60,406 nt of DNA from JAJDIA01 sp031555145. Lineage in GTDB: Bacteria > Bacteroidota > Bacteroidia > Bacteroidales > Tannerellaceae. Positions 34,500 to 43,173 of this stretch are shown piece by piece (position 1 is the first letter of the stretch; every line of letters begins with the position of its first letter). The position numbers were made by a program, and so were the translations under genes. The notes under the pieces were generated by a model. The model searched no databases. It had not been told where the DNA came from and worked only from the letters and a program-made list of their open reading frames with translations. The stretch is taken from contig JAVBUR010000053.1 in NCBI GenBank assembly GCA_031555145.1, forward strand, positions 1 to 60,406, written 5' to 3'.

Positions 34500-35777
34500 A
34501 TGAATGAGCAAACACCTAATAAACAGCGACTTTTCCGTGGGAAACCTGTAGTCCGTATGCACGTCATGATCAAGGCTACCGGCCCGATCTGTAACCTCAA
34601 TTGCGACTACTGCTACTACCTGAGTAAAGAATCCCTGCTCTCGACTGATACCAAATGGCGGATGTCCGACACCACGCTCGAGCACTTCATCCGCCAGTAT
34701 ATCCAGCAGCAGAACGCCCACGAAGTGGTCTTCTCCTGGCAAGGCGGCGAACCATCGCTGCTGGGTCTTGCCTTCTTCCGTAAGGTGGTTGAGATCCAAA
34801 AGAAATATGCACCTCCCTACATGCGTTGCGAGAATGACCTCCAAACCAACGGGACCCTCCTCAACGACGAATGGTGTACGTTCCTGAAGGAGAACAACTT
34901 CCTCGTCGGCCTCAGCATCGATGGGCCCGAGAAACTCCACGACACCTATCGTCGCTACACCGGTGGTCGCGGCTCTTTCGCCCGCGTCATGGAATCGGCC
35001 CGCCTGCTTAATAAGCACGGCGTACGCTTCGCAACCCTTACGGTCGTCAACGATGTCAACGTCCGCTATCCCCTCGAGGTATACCGCTTCCTGCGTGATG
35101 AAGTCAAAAGCCGGCAGATGCAATTCATCCCCATTGTCGAGCCCAAAGTCTTCACCAATACTGCCCCACAATACTGGGACATTGCCGATATGCCTGAAGA
35201 AGGCTCTCCCCGGATCGACCCCAGTCATCCCGACTCCTTTGTCTCCTCCTGGTGTGTCGAACCCGAAGCCTACGGAAACTTCCTGATCAAGCTATTCGAC
35301 GAATGGTATGCAAACGATTTGGGAAACATTGTTGTCCCCTTCTTCGACAGCGCCGTGGAGCAATGGATGGGCCGCCCCTCCCAGCTCTGCATCTTCTCAC
35401 CCATCTGCGGCAAGGGACTGGCGATGGAACACAATGGTGACGTCTATTCCTGCGACCACTACGTGTATCCCGAATATAAACTGGGTAATATGAACGACGC
35501 TCCCCTCATCGATATGGCCCTCTCCGAAAGACAGGAAAAATTCGGCTACAGCAAAGACTATACGCTTCCCTCCAACTGCCGTGAGTGCCGCTACCTCTTT
35601 GCCTGCTCTGGCGAATGCCCCAAGAACCGCCTGCTGAAAACGTCGAAAGGCGAGCCCGGACTCAACTACCTCTGTCGTGGTCTCTACAACTACTTTAGCC
35701 ATATCGACCCCTACGTTCGGAAAATCGTACGCCGCCTCGGATACGAAGTAGCCGTCGATGTCCCCCCACTTAATTAA
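34500..35777 (+). CDS. Anaerobic sulfatase-maturating enzyme (radical SAM, SPASM)
   Basis: The 425-residue protein uses S-adenosylmethionine to turn the active-site Cys or Ser of sulfatases into formylglycine without oxygen. The radical SAM cluster motif is Cys31-Cys35-Cys38 (CNLNCDYCYY), and the SPASM part holds seven or more further cysteines (ICGKG, YSCDHY, NCRECRYLFACSGECP) for two auxiliary clusters. Features such as VVFSWQGGEPSLLG and LQTNGTLL are as in anSME. The substrate is very likely the CTAGR sulfatase encoded two genes downstream. It acts in the cytoplasm, before export. The next gene starts 24 bp later. Confidence 0.92.
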   Translation: MNEQTPNKQRLFRGKPVVRMHVMIKATGPICNLNCDYCYYLSKESLLSTDTKWRMSDTTLEHFIRQYIQQQNAHEVVFSWQGGEPSLLGLAFFRKVVEIQKKYAPPYMRCENDLQTNGTLLNDEWCTFLKENNFLVGLSIDGPEKLHDTYRRYTGGRGSFARVMESARLLNKHGVRFATLTVVNDVNVRYPLEVYRFLRDEVKSRQMQFIPIVEPKVFTNTAPQYWDIADMPEEGSPRIDPSHPDSFVSSWCVEPEAYGNFLIKLFDEWYANDLGNIVVPFFDSAVEQWMGRPSQLCIFSPICGKGLAMEHNGDVYSCDHYVYPEYKLGNMNDAPLIDMALSERQEKFGYSKDYTLPSNCRECRYLFACSGECPKNRLLKTSKGEPGLNYLCRGLYNYFSHIDPYVRKIVRRLGYEVAVDVPPLN

Positions 35778-35801
35778 ACGGTCTGTAAAAAACAACTCAT
35801 C

Positions 35802-36557
35802 ATGGAAATCAACATTATTAAAAACGAAGGCCAGGAAAAAGAACTGGAAATCATTGCCCCCTGGATCATGGTCGAAGAAGAATACAAAGACATCCTCAAG
35901 CGATACTCCCGCCTCGCGCTGAAAGGCTTTCGCCCTGGCAAAGCCCCGGTGAGCGCTATCGAATCCTTCTTTCGCAATGAAATAAAGAACGAACTATTGT
36001 CGGCCACCTCCACCCGCCTCTGTCGCACGGCATTGAAAGAAAAAGGATTGGAAGCCGGTACCGCTATTGAACTCTCCGACATCGAATCGTCTAAAAACAA
36101 TCACCTCCGCTTCAAGGCTGCTTTCATCGAGATGCCCGCTTTTGAGCTTCCCGACTTCCGCCATCTCAAACTCGCGTCGGTCGACGCCGAAGACCAGCTC
36201 AACGAAGTATCCCGCAAGCTCCTCGACCGGACCACGATTCCCTTGCATCCCGCCTTTATCGAGAACGAAAAACGTTACAGCGAACCCTCCGACGACACCA
36301 CCCCCGAAGCCGAGGCTGCCATCGCCGACCGGGTCCGTCTTATGTTAATACTAAAAAAAATAGCAGCACAAGACGCTATTGAAGTAGATGCTAAGGATGT
36401 GGACGAACGCATCCGCCTGATTGCTGCCGACAACGACGTCACTCCCGACGAACTACGCAACTACCTCATCGAGAACGGCGGTATTCCCCGTCTCACCGAA
36501 ACACTCCTGGCCGAAGTTGTGCTACACTACATCATTGAAGAGCAGCAAACACATTGA
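35802..36557 (+). CDS. Short trigger-factor-like chaperone lacking the PPIase domain
   Basis: The N-terminal ~145 residues resemble the ribosome-binding domain of trigger factor, including the signature loop GFRPGKAP (residues 42-49). The remaining ~100 residues look like part of the helical substrate-binding domain (DVDERIRLIAADNDVTPDEL, typical TF_C). The FKBP-type domain between them is missing, and the total of 251 residues is little more than half of a normal trigger factor. Because it lies between a sulfatase maturase and a sulfatase, it may hold nascent sulfatase unfolded until the cysteine is modified. That is inference from position. Confidence 0.72.
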   Translation: MEINIIKNEGQEKELEIIAPWIMVEEEYKDILKRYSRLALKGFRPGKAPVSAIESFFRNEIKNELLSATSTRLCRTALKEKGLEAGTAIELSDIESSKNNHLRFKAAFIEMPAFELPDFRHLKLASVDAEDQLNEVSRKLLDRTTIPLHPAFIENEKRYSEPSDDTTPEAEAAIADRVRLMLILKKIAAQDAIEVDAKDVDERIRLIAADNDVTPDELRNYLIENGGIPRLTETLLAEVVLHYIIEEQQTH

Positions 36558-36761
36558 CATATTATCACATAAATTAAACAAAGATACTTAAACAACGAAT
36601 ATATAACAAACCAACTAAACAATCACAAACTTATTCCTGTTATTTTAATGTCACATAAGTAACGATAGATTTAGTTAATTCAATCAATACTTACATGTAA
36701 TTTCCGAGAGAAAAGATTTTATTATAATCTCTTTTAATGTATTAATTTAACAGTAAAAACA

Positions 36762-38336
36762 ATGAGTCTGAAAGAGAAACTTAAAAATTGCGGTAAAGTG
36801 GCCGCAGTTGGTGCTGTTCTGGCCGTTAGTGCGATTACCCCACAACAGGCCGAAGCACAACAACAGAACAAGAGCAAGCCAAACATCCTGGTAATCTTTG
36901 GTGACGATATCGGTCAGTCCAATATCAGTGCCTACAGCCGCGGGTTGATGGGCTTTATGACACCTAACATCGACCGGATCGGTGCCGAAGGAGGCGTTTT
37001 CGTCCAGTACTACGGACAACAGTCGTGTACAGCCGGACGTGCCGCTTTCATCACCGGACAGTCGCCCTTCCGTACCGGTCTTACTAAAGTGGGTCTTCCG
37101 GGATCGCCCGTAGGCTTACAAGCAGAAGACCCGACTATTGCCGAATTCCTCAAACCGCTGGGCTATATGTGTGGACAGTTTGGTAAGAATCACCTCGGCG
37201 ACCAGGATAAGTATCTGCCGACGGCACACGGATTCGACATGTTCTTCGGTAACCTCTACCACCTGAATGCGGAGGAAGAACCCGAAAACCCGGACTATCC
37301 GAAAGACCCGGCCTTCAAGAAAGAATTCGGTCCTCGTGGCGTCTTGCGCGCTACAGCAGATGGTAAGGTCGAAGATACCGGCCCATTGACCAAGAAACGT
37401 ATGGAAACTGTAGATGAAGAATTCATGGCAGCCGCCAAAGATTTCATCACGGCTCAAGTAAAAGCCGGTAAACCGTTCTTCACTTGGTTCAACTCCACCC
37501 GTATGCACGTTTACACTCACCTGAAACCCGCTTCACAGGGTAAGACCGGTCTTGGCCTCCAAGCCGACGGTATGACCGAACACGACGGACAGGTTGGCGA
37601 ACTCCTCAAACTGCTCGATGATCTCGGCATTGCCGACAACACAATTGTGATCTACTCCACCGATAACGGTGCGATGAAGAACCAGTGGCCCGACGGCGGC
37701 TCCTCTCCCTTCCGTTCTGAAAAAGATACCAACTGGGAAGGTGCTTACCGCGTACCGGCCCTTATCCGCTGGCCGGGTGTTGTGAAACCGGGATCTAACT
37801 TTACAGGCTTGTTCTCTGCCGAAGACTGGTTGCCGACATTGGTAGCAGCTGCAGGTGGTGACCAAAACCTGACCGCAAGTGTACAGAAAGGCGTGAAAGA
37901 AGGCAGCAAGACCTTCAAGGTCCATTTGGATGGTTATAACCAGGTATCTTACCTGAGTGGCAAGACCGGGACCAACCGTAACGAGTTCGTTTACTTTGAC
38001 GACGATGGTAACCTCGTAGCCTACCGCGACGCCCGTTTCAAATACACTTTTGCCGAACAAAAAGCGACCGGTATGGCTATCTGGCGTGACCCAATGACCA
38101 CCTTGCGCGCTCCGTTGATGATAGACCTTTTGGCAGACCCCTATGAATATGCTCCCGAAGGCGCCGTTAACTACGACGACTGGGCCACGAAACATGCCTT
38201 CCTGATCCTGCCTGCTGTAGAAAAAGTAGCTAAATACCTGGGAACATACAAAGAATTCCCGCCGCGTCAGAAACCGGCCAGTTTCTCTGTCGACCAGGTA
38301 ATCGACCAACTGAACGCCTCCATCGGACAGCACTGA
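36762..38336 (+). CDS. Secreted S1-family sulfatase with CTAGR active site
   Basis: A 524-residue arylsulfatase-type enzyme with an N-terminal signal peptide (cut near AEAQQ, residue 32). The first metal-binding motif is FGDDIG (about residues 46-51). The residue to become formylglycine is Cys89 in CTAGRAAFITG, a C-x-A-x-R variant of the C-x-P-x-R motif. Later metal ligands include STDNGA and KNHLGD. It hydrolyses a sulfate ester in the periplasm; the sulfated substrate is unknown. The upstream 204 bp are AT-rich and hold no gene; they probably include its own promoter, though I find no exact TAnnTTTG. A long imperfect hairpin follows. Confidence 0.92.
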   Translation: MSLKEKLKNCGKVAAVGAVLAVSAITPQQAEAQQQNKSKPNILVIFGDDIGQSNISAYSRGLMGFMTPNIDRIGAEGGVFVQYYGQQSCTAGRAAFITGQSPFRTGLTKVGLPGSPVGLQAEDPTIAEFLKPLGYMCGQFGKNHLGDQDKYLPTAHGFDMFFGNLYHLNAEEEPENPDYPKDPAFKKEFGPRGVLRATADGKVEDTGPLTKKRMETVDEEFMAAAKDFITAQVKAGKPFFTWFNSTRMHVYTHLKPASQGKTGLGLQADGMTEHDGQVGELLKLLDDLGIADNTIVIYSTDNGAMKNQWPDGGSSPFRSEKDTNWEGAYRVPALIRWPGVVKPGSNFTGLFSAEDWLPTLVAAAGGDQNLTASVQKGVKEGSKTFKVHLDGYNQVSYLSGKTGTNRNEFVYFDDDGNLVAYRDARFKYTFAEQKATGMAIWRDPMTTLRAPLMIDLLADPYEYAPEGAVNYDDWATKHAFLILPAVEKVAKYLGTYKEFPPRQKPASFSVDQVIDQLNASIGQH

Positions 38337-38355
38337 TCCTCTCTCTATATAATGT

Positions 38356-38434
38356 AAGCCGGACAGAACCGGCCTGTGTAACCCCGATACAATCTCCACA
38401 CACGTGTATCCTCACAGGCCGCCTTGCCCGGCTT
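38356..38434 (+). terminator. Long imperfect hairpin after the sulfatase gene
   Basis: The arms 38356-38378 and 38413-38434 pair at the base (AAGCCGG/CCGGCTT) and near the loop (CGGCCTGTG/CACAGGCCG) with mismatches between, followed by a pyrimidine-rich CTGCTTTTCTT. It may end or slow transcription, or protect the sulfatase mRNA. Confidence 0.5.
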
Positions 38435-38532
38435 CTGCTTTTCTTCAGAAATGCGTCATTTCATTAAACAAACGCCCCTTGTTTTTAGTTAACACATTAT
38501 AGAAAGCATATTAATTAGCATACATTGTCAAT

Positions 38533-39603
38533 ATGGAATACAAGAAAAATTTAATGAACCTATACATCGCTTTAGGAACAATCACAGCGGCATCCTTTAT
38601 GGGATGTAATCAGCGAAACAATACAAAAGAAGCCGGAGACTCCTCTGTTGACAGTATCCCCGAACCTGTCATGGTATGGATACCCGGTGGCGAGTTCACC
38701 ATGGGTACCGATGATCTGCGCAGTATGGTCAACGAACGTCCGGCACATGCCGTCAGCGTGGAAGGCTTCTGGATGGATGAACATTCGGTGACGAACGCCG
38801 AATTCCGCCGCTTTGTAGAAGCGACCGGTTATAAGACCACCGCCGAACTCCCCGTTAATTGGGAAGAGTTAAAATTGCAGTTACCTGCCGGCACACCAAA
38901 GCCCGACGACTCCATGCTACAACCCGGTTCGATGATATTTACCCCGCCGACGCATGCCGTCGACCTGATGGATATGTCCGGTTGGTGGACATGGACGCCC
39001 GGTGCCGACTGGCAACACCCTGAAGGTCCCGGCAGTTCGATTGAAGGGATGGACAATTATCCCGTGACGCAAGTATCCTGGGATGATGCCGCAGCCTACG
39101 CCTCCTGGGCTGGCAAACGCCTCCCGACGGAAGCCGAATGGGAATATGCCGCCTGGGGTGGCAAACAAGGTACCCGCTACTACTGGGGCGACCAACTGAT
39201 GCAGGACGGCAAGTATATGGCCAATACCTTCACCGGTGAATTCCCTTACAAGAATACAGGTTCGGACGGTTTCGACAAGGCCGCTCCCGTCAAGTCGTTC
39301 CCGGCCAACGGTTACGGATTATACGACATGGCAGGTAATGTCTGGAATTGGACAGCCGATCTCTACAACGAAACCAACCACGCCGAACTCTCGGCCGCCT
39401 GTTATGCTCCCGAAGACAATCCCCGCCAGATGCTGGCCGCACCGGGCGAAGTACGCCGCGTCACCAAAGGCGGCTCCTTCCTCTGCAATCCCTCTTATTG
39501 CGAAAGTTACCGTCCCACCGCCCGTCGGGGAACACCCCACGACACAGGTATGGAACATATCGGTTTCCGCTGTGTAAAAAGCGGAAGTAACAACAACGTA
39601 TAA
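38533..39603 (+). CDS. Exported formylglycine-generating enzyme (SUMF1/FGE) family protein
   Basis: The 356-residue protein has a lipoprotein-type leader ending FMGC and then a full FGE domain (VMVWIPGGEFTMGTDD to the end; KRLPTEAEWEYAAWGG and YGLYDMAGNVWNWTAD are hallmarks). Unlike many SUMF1-domain proteins that lost activity, it has both catalytic-type cysteines: Cys318 and Cys323 in GGSFLCNPSYCESYR, spaced like Cys336/Cys341 in human FGE. True FGE needs copper and oxygen to make formylglycine. Its neighbour upstream is a sulfatase. Whether it matures sulfatases in the periplasm, or has another oxidative or structural task, is open. Confidence 0.85.
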   Translation: MEYKKNLMNLYIALGTITAASFMGCNQRNNTKEAGDSSVDSIPEPVMVWIPGGEFTMGTDDLRSMVNERPAHAVSVEGFWMDEHSVTNAEFRRFVEATGYKTTAELPVNWEELKLQLPAGTPKPDDSMLQPGSMIFTPPTHAVDLMDMSGWWTWTPGADWQHPEGPGSSIEGMDNYPVTQVSWDDAAAYASWAGKRLPTEAEWEYAAWGGKQGTRYYWGDQLMQDGKYMANTFTGEFPYKNTGSDGFDKAAPVKSFPANGYGLYDMAGNVWNWTADLYNETNHAELSAACYAPEDNPRQMLAAPGEVRRVTKGGSFLCNPSYCESYRPTARRGTPHDTGMEHIGFRCVKSGSNNNV

Positions 39604-39644
39604 TCGCCTATCAGATATACATTCATATAAAAACCAATTGTCAA

Positions 39645-40685
39645 ATGAAAAAGTACAGTTTCATCCTCATGGCCGTAGCCAGTCTCATGCTATTCTCGTG
39701 CACTGAGATCGCACAGAAGAAAGTAGAAGAGCAAGACGCCAAGCAAGCCCAGCAAGACAAACTCGCTCAGGTCGACCCGCTTCCCTCGTGGAATAATACG
39801 GCAACAAAGCAGGCTATCATCGACTTTGTTACAAAAGTAACAACAGTAGGCGGACAGGACTTCATCCCTGAAGCCCACCGTATCGCGACCTTCGATAACG
39901 ACGGCACCCTTTGGTGCGAACAACCGCTCTATTTCGAGTTCATCTACTCGATTGATGCCACTAAAGCTATTGCCCAGGCGAAACCTGAACTCCAAAAGAA
40001 GCCTGAATTGAAGGCCCTTGTCGCCGGTGATCCTGCCCCGCTGTTGAAAACGGGTGAGAAAGGGATTGAAGAAGCCTTCGGTATCTCACACGTAGCCATT
40101 TCGCCCGACGAATTTGACAAGATGGCGACTGCCTGGCTTGATACGGCCACGCACAAACGTTTCAATCAGAAGTATGCCGACCTCACCTACCTACCGATGG
40201 TCGAACTACTGCAGTATCTGCAAAAGAATGAATTCAAGACCTATATCGTATCCGGCGGGTCTTCCGTATTTATCCGTAACTTCAGCGAAGACCTGTACAA
40301 CGTTCCCGTCGAACAAGTGATCGGCACCATGTTCAAGGCCTCTTATGTGGCTGCCAGCAAGTCAGTCGTATTCACACCCGACCTCTGGCACATGGACGAC
40401 AATGTGGGTAAACCTGAAGGTATCTTCCAGATCATCGGGCGTAAGCCTGTCCTTGCTTTCGGCAACTCCGACGGCGACCTGCAAATGCTTGAATGGACGG
40501 CTTCCAACAACCCGTATTCTTCTCTCTCCCTTCTTCTCCATCACACCGATGGTGAGCGGGAATATGCGTACGACAAAGACTCCAAGGTCGGTAAACTCGA
40601 CAAAGCCCTCACCGAAGGGAAGGCCAACGGCTGGATCATCGTAGACATGAAGAAAGATTTTAACAAAATATTCTCCTTTGAATAA
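39645..40685 (+). CDS. HAD-superfamily phosphatase-like lipoprotein
   Basis: A 346-residue lipoprotein (lipobox LFSC, Cys about 19) with a HAD core: the nucleophile motif FDNDGTLW (Asp84, Asp86), motif II in YIVSGGSS, and a late AFGNSDGDLQM. These are the features of the phosphoserine-phosphatase-like branch. Anchored outside the cytoplasm, it would act on phosphorylated small molecules in the periplasm. It starts 41 bp after the FGE-like gene and ends 10 bp before the MoxR gene, so it bridges the sulfatase module and the Bat operon. Confidence 0.82.
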   Translation: MKKYSFILMAVASLMLFSCTEIAQKKVEEQDAKQAQQDKLAQVDPLPSWNNTATKQAIIDFVTKVTTVGGQDFIPEAHRIATFDNDGTLWCEQPLYFEFIYSIDATKAIAQAKPELQKKPELKALVAGDPAPLLKTGEKGIEEAFGISHVAISPDEFDKMATAWLDTATHKRFNQKYADLTYLPMVELLQYLQKNEFKTYIVSGGSSVFIRNFSEDLYNVPVEQVIGTMFKASYVAASKSVVFTPDLWHMDDNVGKPEGIFQIIGRKPVLAFGNSDGDLQMLEWTASNNPYSSLSLLLHHTDGEREYAYDKDSKVGKLDKALTEGKANGWIIVDMKKDFNKIFSFE

Positions 40686-40695
40686 ACCAGACAAC

Positions 40696-41655
40696 ATGAC
40701 AAACCTGGAACAAATCCTAACCCTCCGCAACAATATAGGGCAGAGTATCATCGGGCAGGAAGAGGTGGTATCGAAAATAGTTATCGCCCTGCTGACCGAT
40801 GGCAATGTACTGCTCGAAGGCCTGCCCGGGCTCGCCAAGACCCGGGCAGTGAAAGCGCTGGCATCGAACCTCAGTTGCAAGTTGAGTCGTATCCAGTTCA
40901 CTCCCGACCTTTTGCCGTCCGATATAACCGGGACGGAGATCTACCAGCCGCAAGGCGACGAGAAGTTCGTCTTCCAGCCCGGGCCCATCTTCAGTAACCT
41001 CGTGCTGGCCGACGAAATCAATCGCGCCCCAGCTAAAGTACAAGCCGCCTTGCTCGAAGCAATGGAAGAACGGCAGGTATCCGTAGCTGGAAAAACCTAC
41101 AAGATGGAACCCCTCTTTATGGTGCTCGCCACCCAGAACCCTATCGAACAGGAAGGCACCTATCCACTACCCGAAGCCCAGCTCGACCGTTTCGTGATGA
41201 AGATCGAGATCACCTACCCCACCCCCGAGGATGAAAGCAAGATACTCAGCCTCGTACGCGACGAAAGCAAAGGCAGCACAGAGAAGCTCCAGCCGATTGA
41301 CCCGAAAGTCATTTTCGATGCCAGGAAAGAAATCAACCAGGTAGAGGTGACCGAAGCCGCTCAGCGGTATATGGTCGACCTGATCACCGCCACCCGTTAT
41401 CCCGACAAGACGGATAAAGACCTGGCACGCTGGATCAGTTACGGCGCCAGTCCGCGTGGCACGATCGCCCTCGACCGCTGTTCGCGTGTGGCAGCCTGGC
41501 TGGACGGACGCAATAGCGTCACACCCGACGATACCCGCTATGTCATCCACGACGTACTGCGCCATCGCCTCATCCTCTCCTACGAGGCCAATGCCGACCG
41601 GGTGGGAGCCAATGCCGTAATCGATGCATTACTAAAGAACGTACCTGTTGTATAG
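40696..41655 (+). CDS. MoxR-family AAA+ ATPase, first gene of the Bat operon
   Basis: A 319-residue AAA+ protein with Walker A GLPGLAKT, Walker B VLADEINRAPAK and sensor I ATQNPIEQEGTYPLPEAQLD, all typical of MoxR. Such ATPases act as chaperones for the VWA-domain proteins encoded with them. The frame is open to a TTG at 40678 inside the preceding gene; the ATG at 40696 is the sounder start. DUF58, DUF4381, BatA/B/C and BatD genes follow. Confidence 0.93.
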   Translation: MTNLEQILTLRNNIGQSIIGQEEVVSKIVIALLTDGNVLLEGLPGLAKTRAVKALASNLSCKLSRIQFTPDLLPSDITGTEIYQPQGDEKFVFQPGPIFSNLVLADEINRAPAKVQAALLEAMEERQVSVAGKTYKMEPLFMVLATQNPIEQEGTYPLPEAQLDRFVMKIEITYPTPEDESKILSLVRDESKGSTEKLQPIDPKVIFDARKEINQVEVTEAAQRYMVDLITATRYPDKTDKDLARWISYGASPRGTIALDRCSRVAAWLDGRNSVTPDDTRYVIHDVLRHRLILSYEANADRVGANAVIDALLKNVPVV

Positions 41656-41731
41656 TTGTATTTTTGTATATACATAAATACAATTGTATATACAGATGTA
41701 TGTACATATATATAAATGTAAATGTATACAT
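41656..41731 (+). promoter_or_regulatory. AT-rich spacer with possible internal promoter
   Basis: This 76-bp gap inside a GC-richer operon is about four-fifths A+T and full of TGTATATACA-like palindromes (TTGTATATACA occurs twice). It includes TATTTTTG at 41659-41666, a match to the -7 consensus, so it may be an internal promoter for the DUF58 and bat genes. No good -33 box. Confidence 0.4.
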
Positions 41732-42673
41732 ATGAAGCCCTCTCCGAAGACATATCCCGTTGAAGTAGCCACCACGCTGAACGACCTGATGCGGTTCGAG
41801 TACATGGTACACGCCGGGCAGATCCTGCCCAACCGTCCCATCTATTCGCTGCTGGCAGGCCGTCATGCCGCACGGATGCGAGGCCGGGGGCTCGACTTCG
41901 AGGAGGTCCGCCTCTACGTCCCTGGCGACGATATCCGCAACATCGACTGGAAGGTCACGGCACGCAATATGGATACCTACTCGAAAGTCTTCAACGAAGA
42001 GAAGGAACGTCCCACATTCACGCTCCTCGACCAAAGTTCCGTCATGTTCTTCGGTTCCGAACGGTATACGAAGTCGGTCACCGCCGCTCATGTAGCCGCC
42101 CTGACAGCCTTCTATACACTGAAACGGGGCGACCGCTTCGGCGGACTGATCTTCGGCGATGAGGGATATGACTATCTCTCGCCGAAACGTAACAAAGTGC
42201 TGGTCGAACACTTCCTGCAATTGGTCGTGGCGCGCAACAACTCCCTGCCCGGCCGCGCAGCATTGACCTCCAACACTCCGCTTATCAACGAGATGCTGAG
42301 CCGCGCCCAACGGTTGGTGACGCACGACTATGTGATCACCGTCATCACCAACGGCCTGATGCTCGATAACGATAGTAAGCATTTGCTCCGCAGCCTTTCC
42401 TACCGTAACGACGTCATCCTTGTGCATGTGGAAGACCCGATGGATCGCCTCCTGCCTCCCGGCAAGCTGGTGCTGACCGACGGACGTCGCCAGATCAACT
42501 GGAACAGTACTCACCGTAGGTGGGGAGACGCATATACGGCCGACTACGATCAACGCATCGCCGCCCTCACCGAAGAGTTCCGCCCCTACCGCATCCCTGT
42601 CTCCATCATGACAACGGCGCTGCCGGTAGAAGATCAGCTGAAAGAAAAACTCGGAAACCGCCTGCACGCATGA
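41732..42673 (+). CDS. DUF58-family protein of the Bat operon
   Basis: A soluble 313-residue protein with the DUF58 signature: GLDFEEVRLYVPGDDIRNID then WKVTAR, and EKERPTFTLLDQSSVMFFGS, a VWA-like core. DUF58 proteins travel with MoxR ATPases and VWA proteins across bacteria; their biochemical task is not settled. The upstream ATG at 41684 would add low-complexity residues read from the AT-rich spacer, so 41732 is chosen. Stop and next start overlap as ATGA. Confidence 0.92.
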   Translation: MKPSPKTYPVEVATTLNDLMRFEYMVHAGQILPNRPIYSLLAGRHAARMRGRGLDFEEVRLYVPGDDIRNIDWKVTARNMDTYSKVFNEEKERPTFTLLDQSSVMFFGSERYTKSVTAAHVAALTAFYTLKRGDRFGGLIFGDEGYDYLSPKRNKVLVEHFLQLVVARNNSLPGRAALTSNTPLINEMLSRAQRLVTHDYVITVITNGLMLDNDSKHLLRSLSYRNDVILVHVEDPMDRLLPPGKLVLTDGRRQINWNSTHRRWGDAYTADYDQRIAALTEEFRPYRIPVSIMTTALPVEDQLKEKLGNRLHA

Positions 42674-43173
42674 ACGATACCATCCCGACACTCACCCGCG
42701 ACTCAATACCTGCACTGGCTCAGTATATCGAACCGGCATCGGTTCGCTTTACACCCGATGCCCCGGGTTGGTATGTCCTGGCGGCAGGACTGTTGCTAAC
42801 ACTGCTGGTCATTGCCTGCTGCGTCTGGCAATACCGTCGCCGTAACCGGTATCGTCGTATCGCTCTCGACTGGCTCGAAGGGGAGGAACGACGCTTCCTC
42901 GCCACCAGCGACTATCCTCGTCTCGTCTATGCCGCCGATATGCTGCTCAAGCGTATCCTGATCCGGCTGAACAAGAAAGAAGAGGTGGCCAGCCTACAGG
43001 GTACATCCTGGCTGGACTACCTGAATGAAACCTGTCCCTCGGCAGCTTTCACGCCTACTGATGCCGAAACGGTCGGCGCCCTGTACGACAGCCGCTGCCC
43101 GTTGGACAAACAACAGGTCCTTGCTTTCACTGCCCGTGCCAAGCAATGGATCCGTAAACACCGTGTACGTTAA
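42670..43173 (+). CDS. DUF4381-type single-pass membrane protein of the Bat operon
   Basis: A 167-residue protein with one membrane helix (about 37-57, WYVLAAGLLLTLLVIACCVW), a basic stretch after it and a cytoplasmic helical domain (LVYAADMLLKRILIRLNKKE). This is the usual small gene between DUF58 and batA. The start overlaps the previous stop (ATGA), and its stop overlaps the next start (TAATG), so translation is coupled. It likely helps to bring the ATPase to the membrane complex. Confidence 0.85.
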   Translation: MNDTIPTLTRDSIPALAQYIEPASVRFTPDAPGWYVLAAGLLLTLLVIACCVWQYRRRNRYRRIALDWLEGEERRFLATSDYPRLVYAADMLLKRILIRLNKKEEVASLQGTSWLDYLNETCPSAAFTPTDAETVGALYDSRCPLDKQQVLAFTARAKQWIRKHRVR

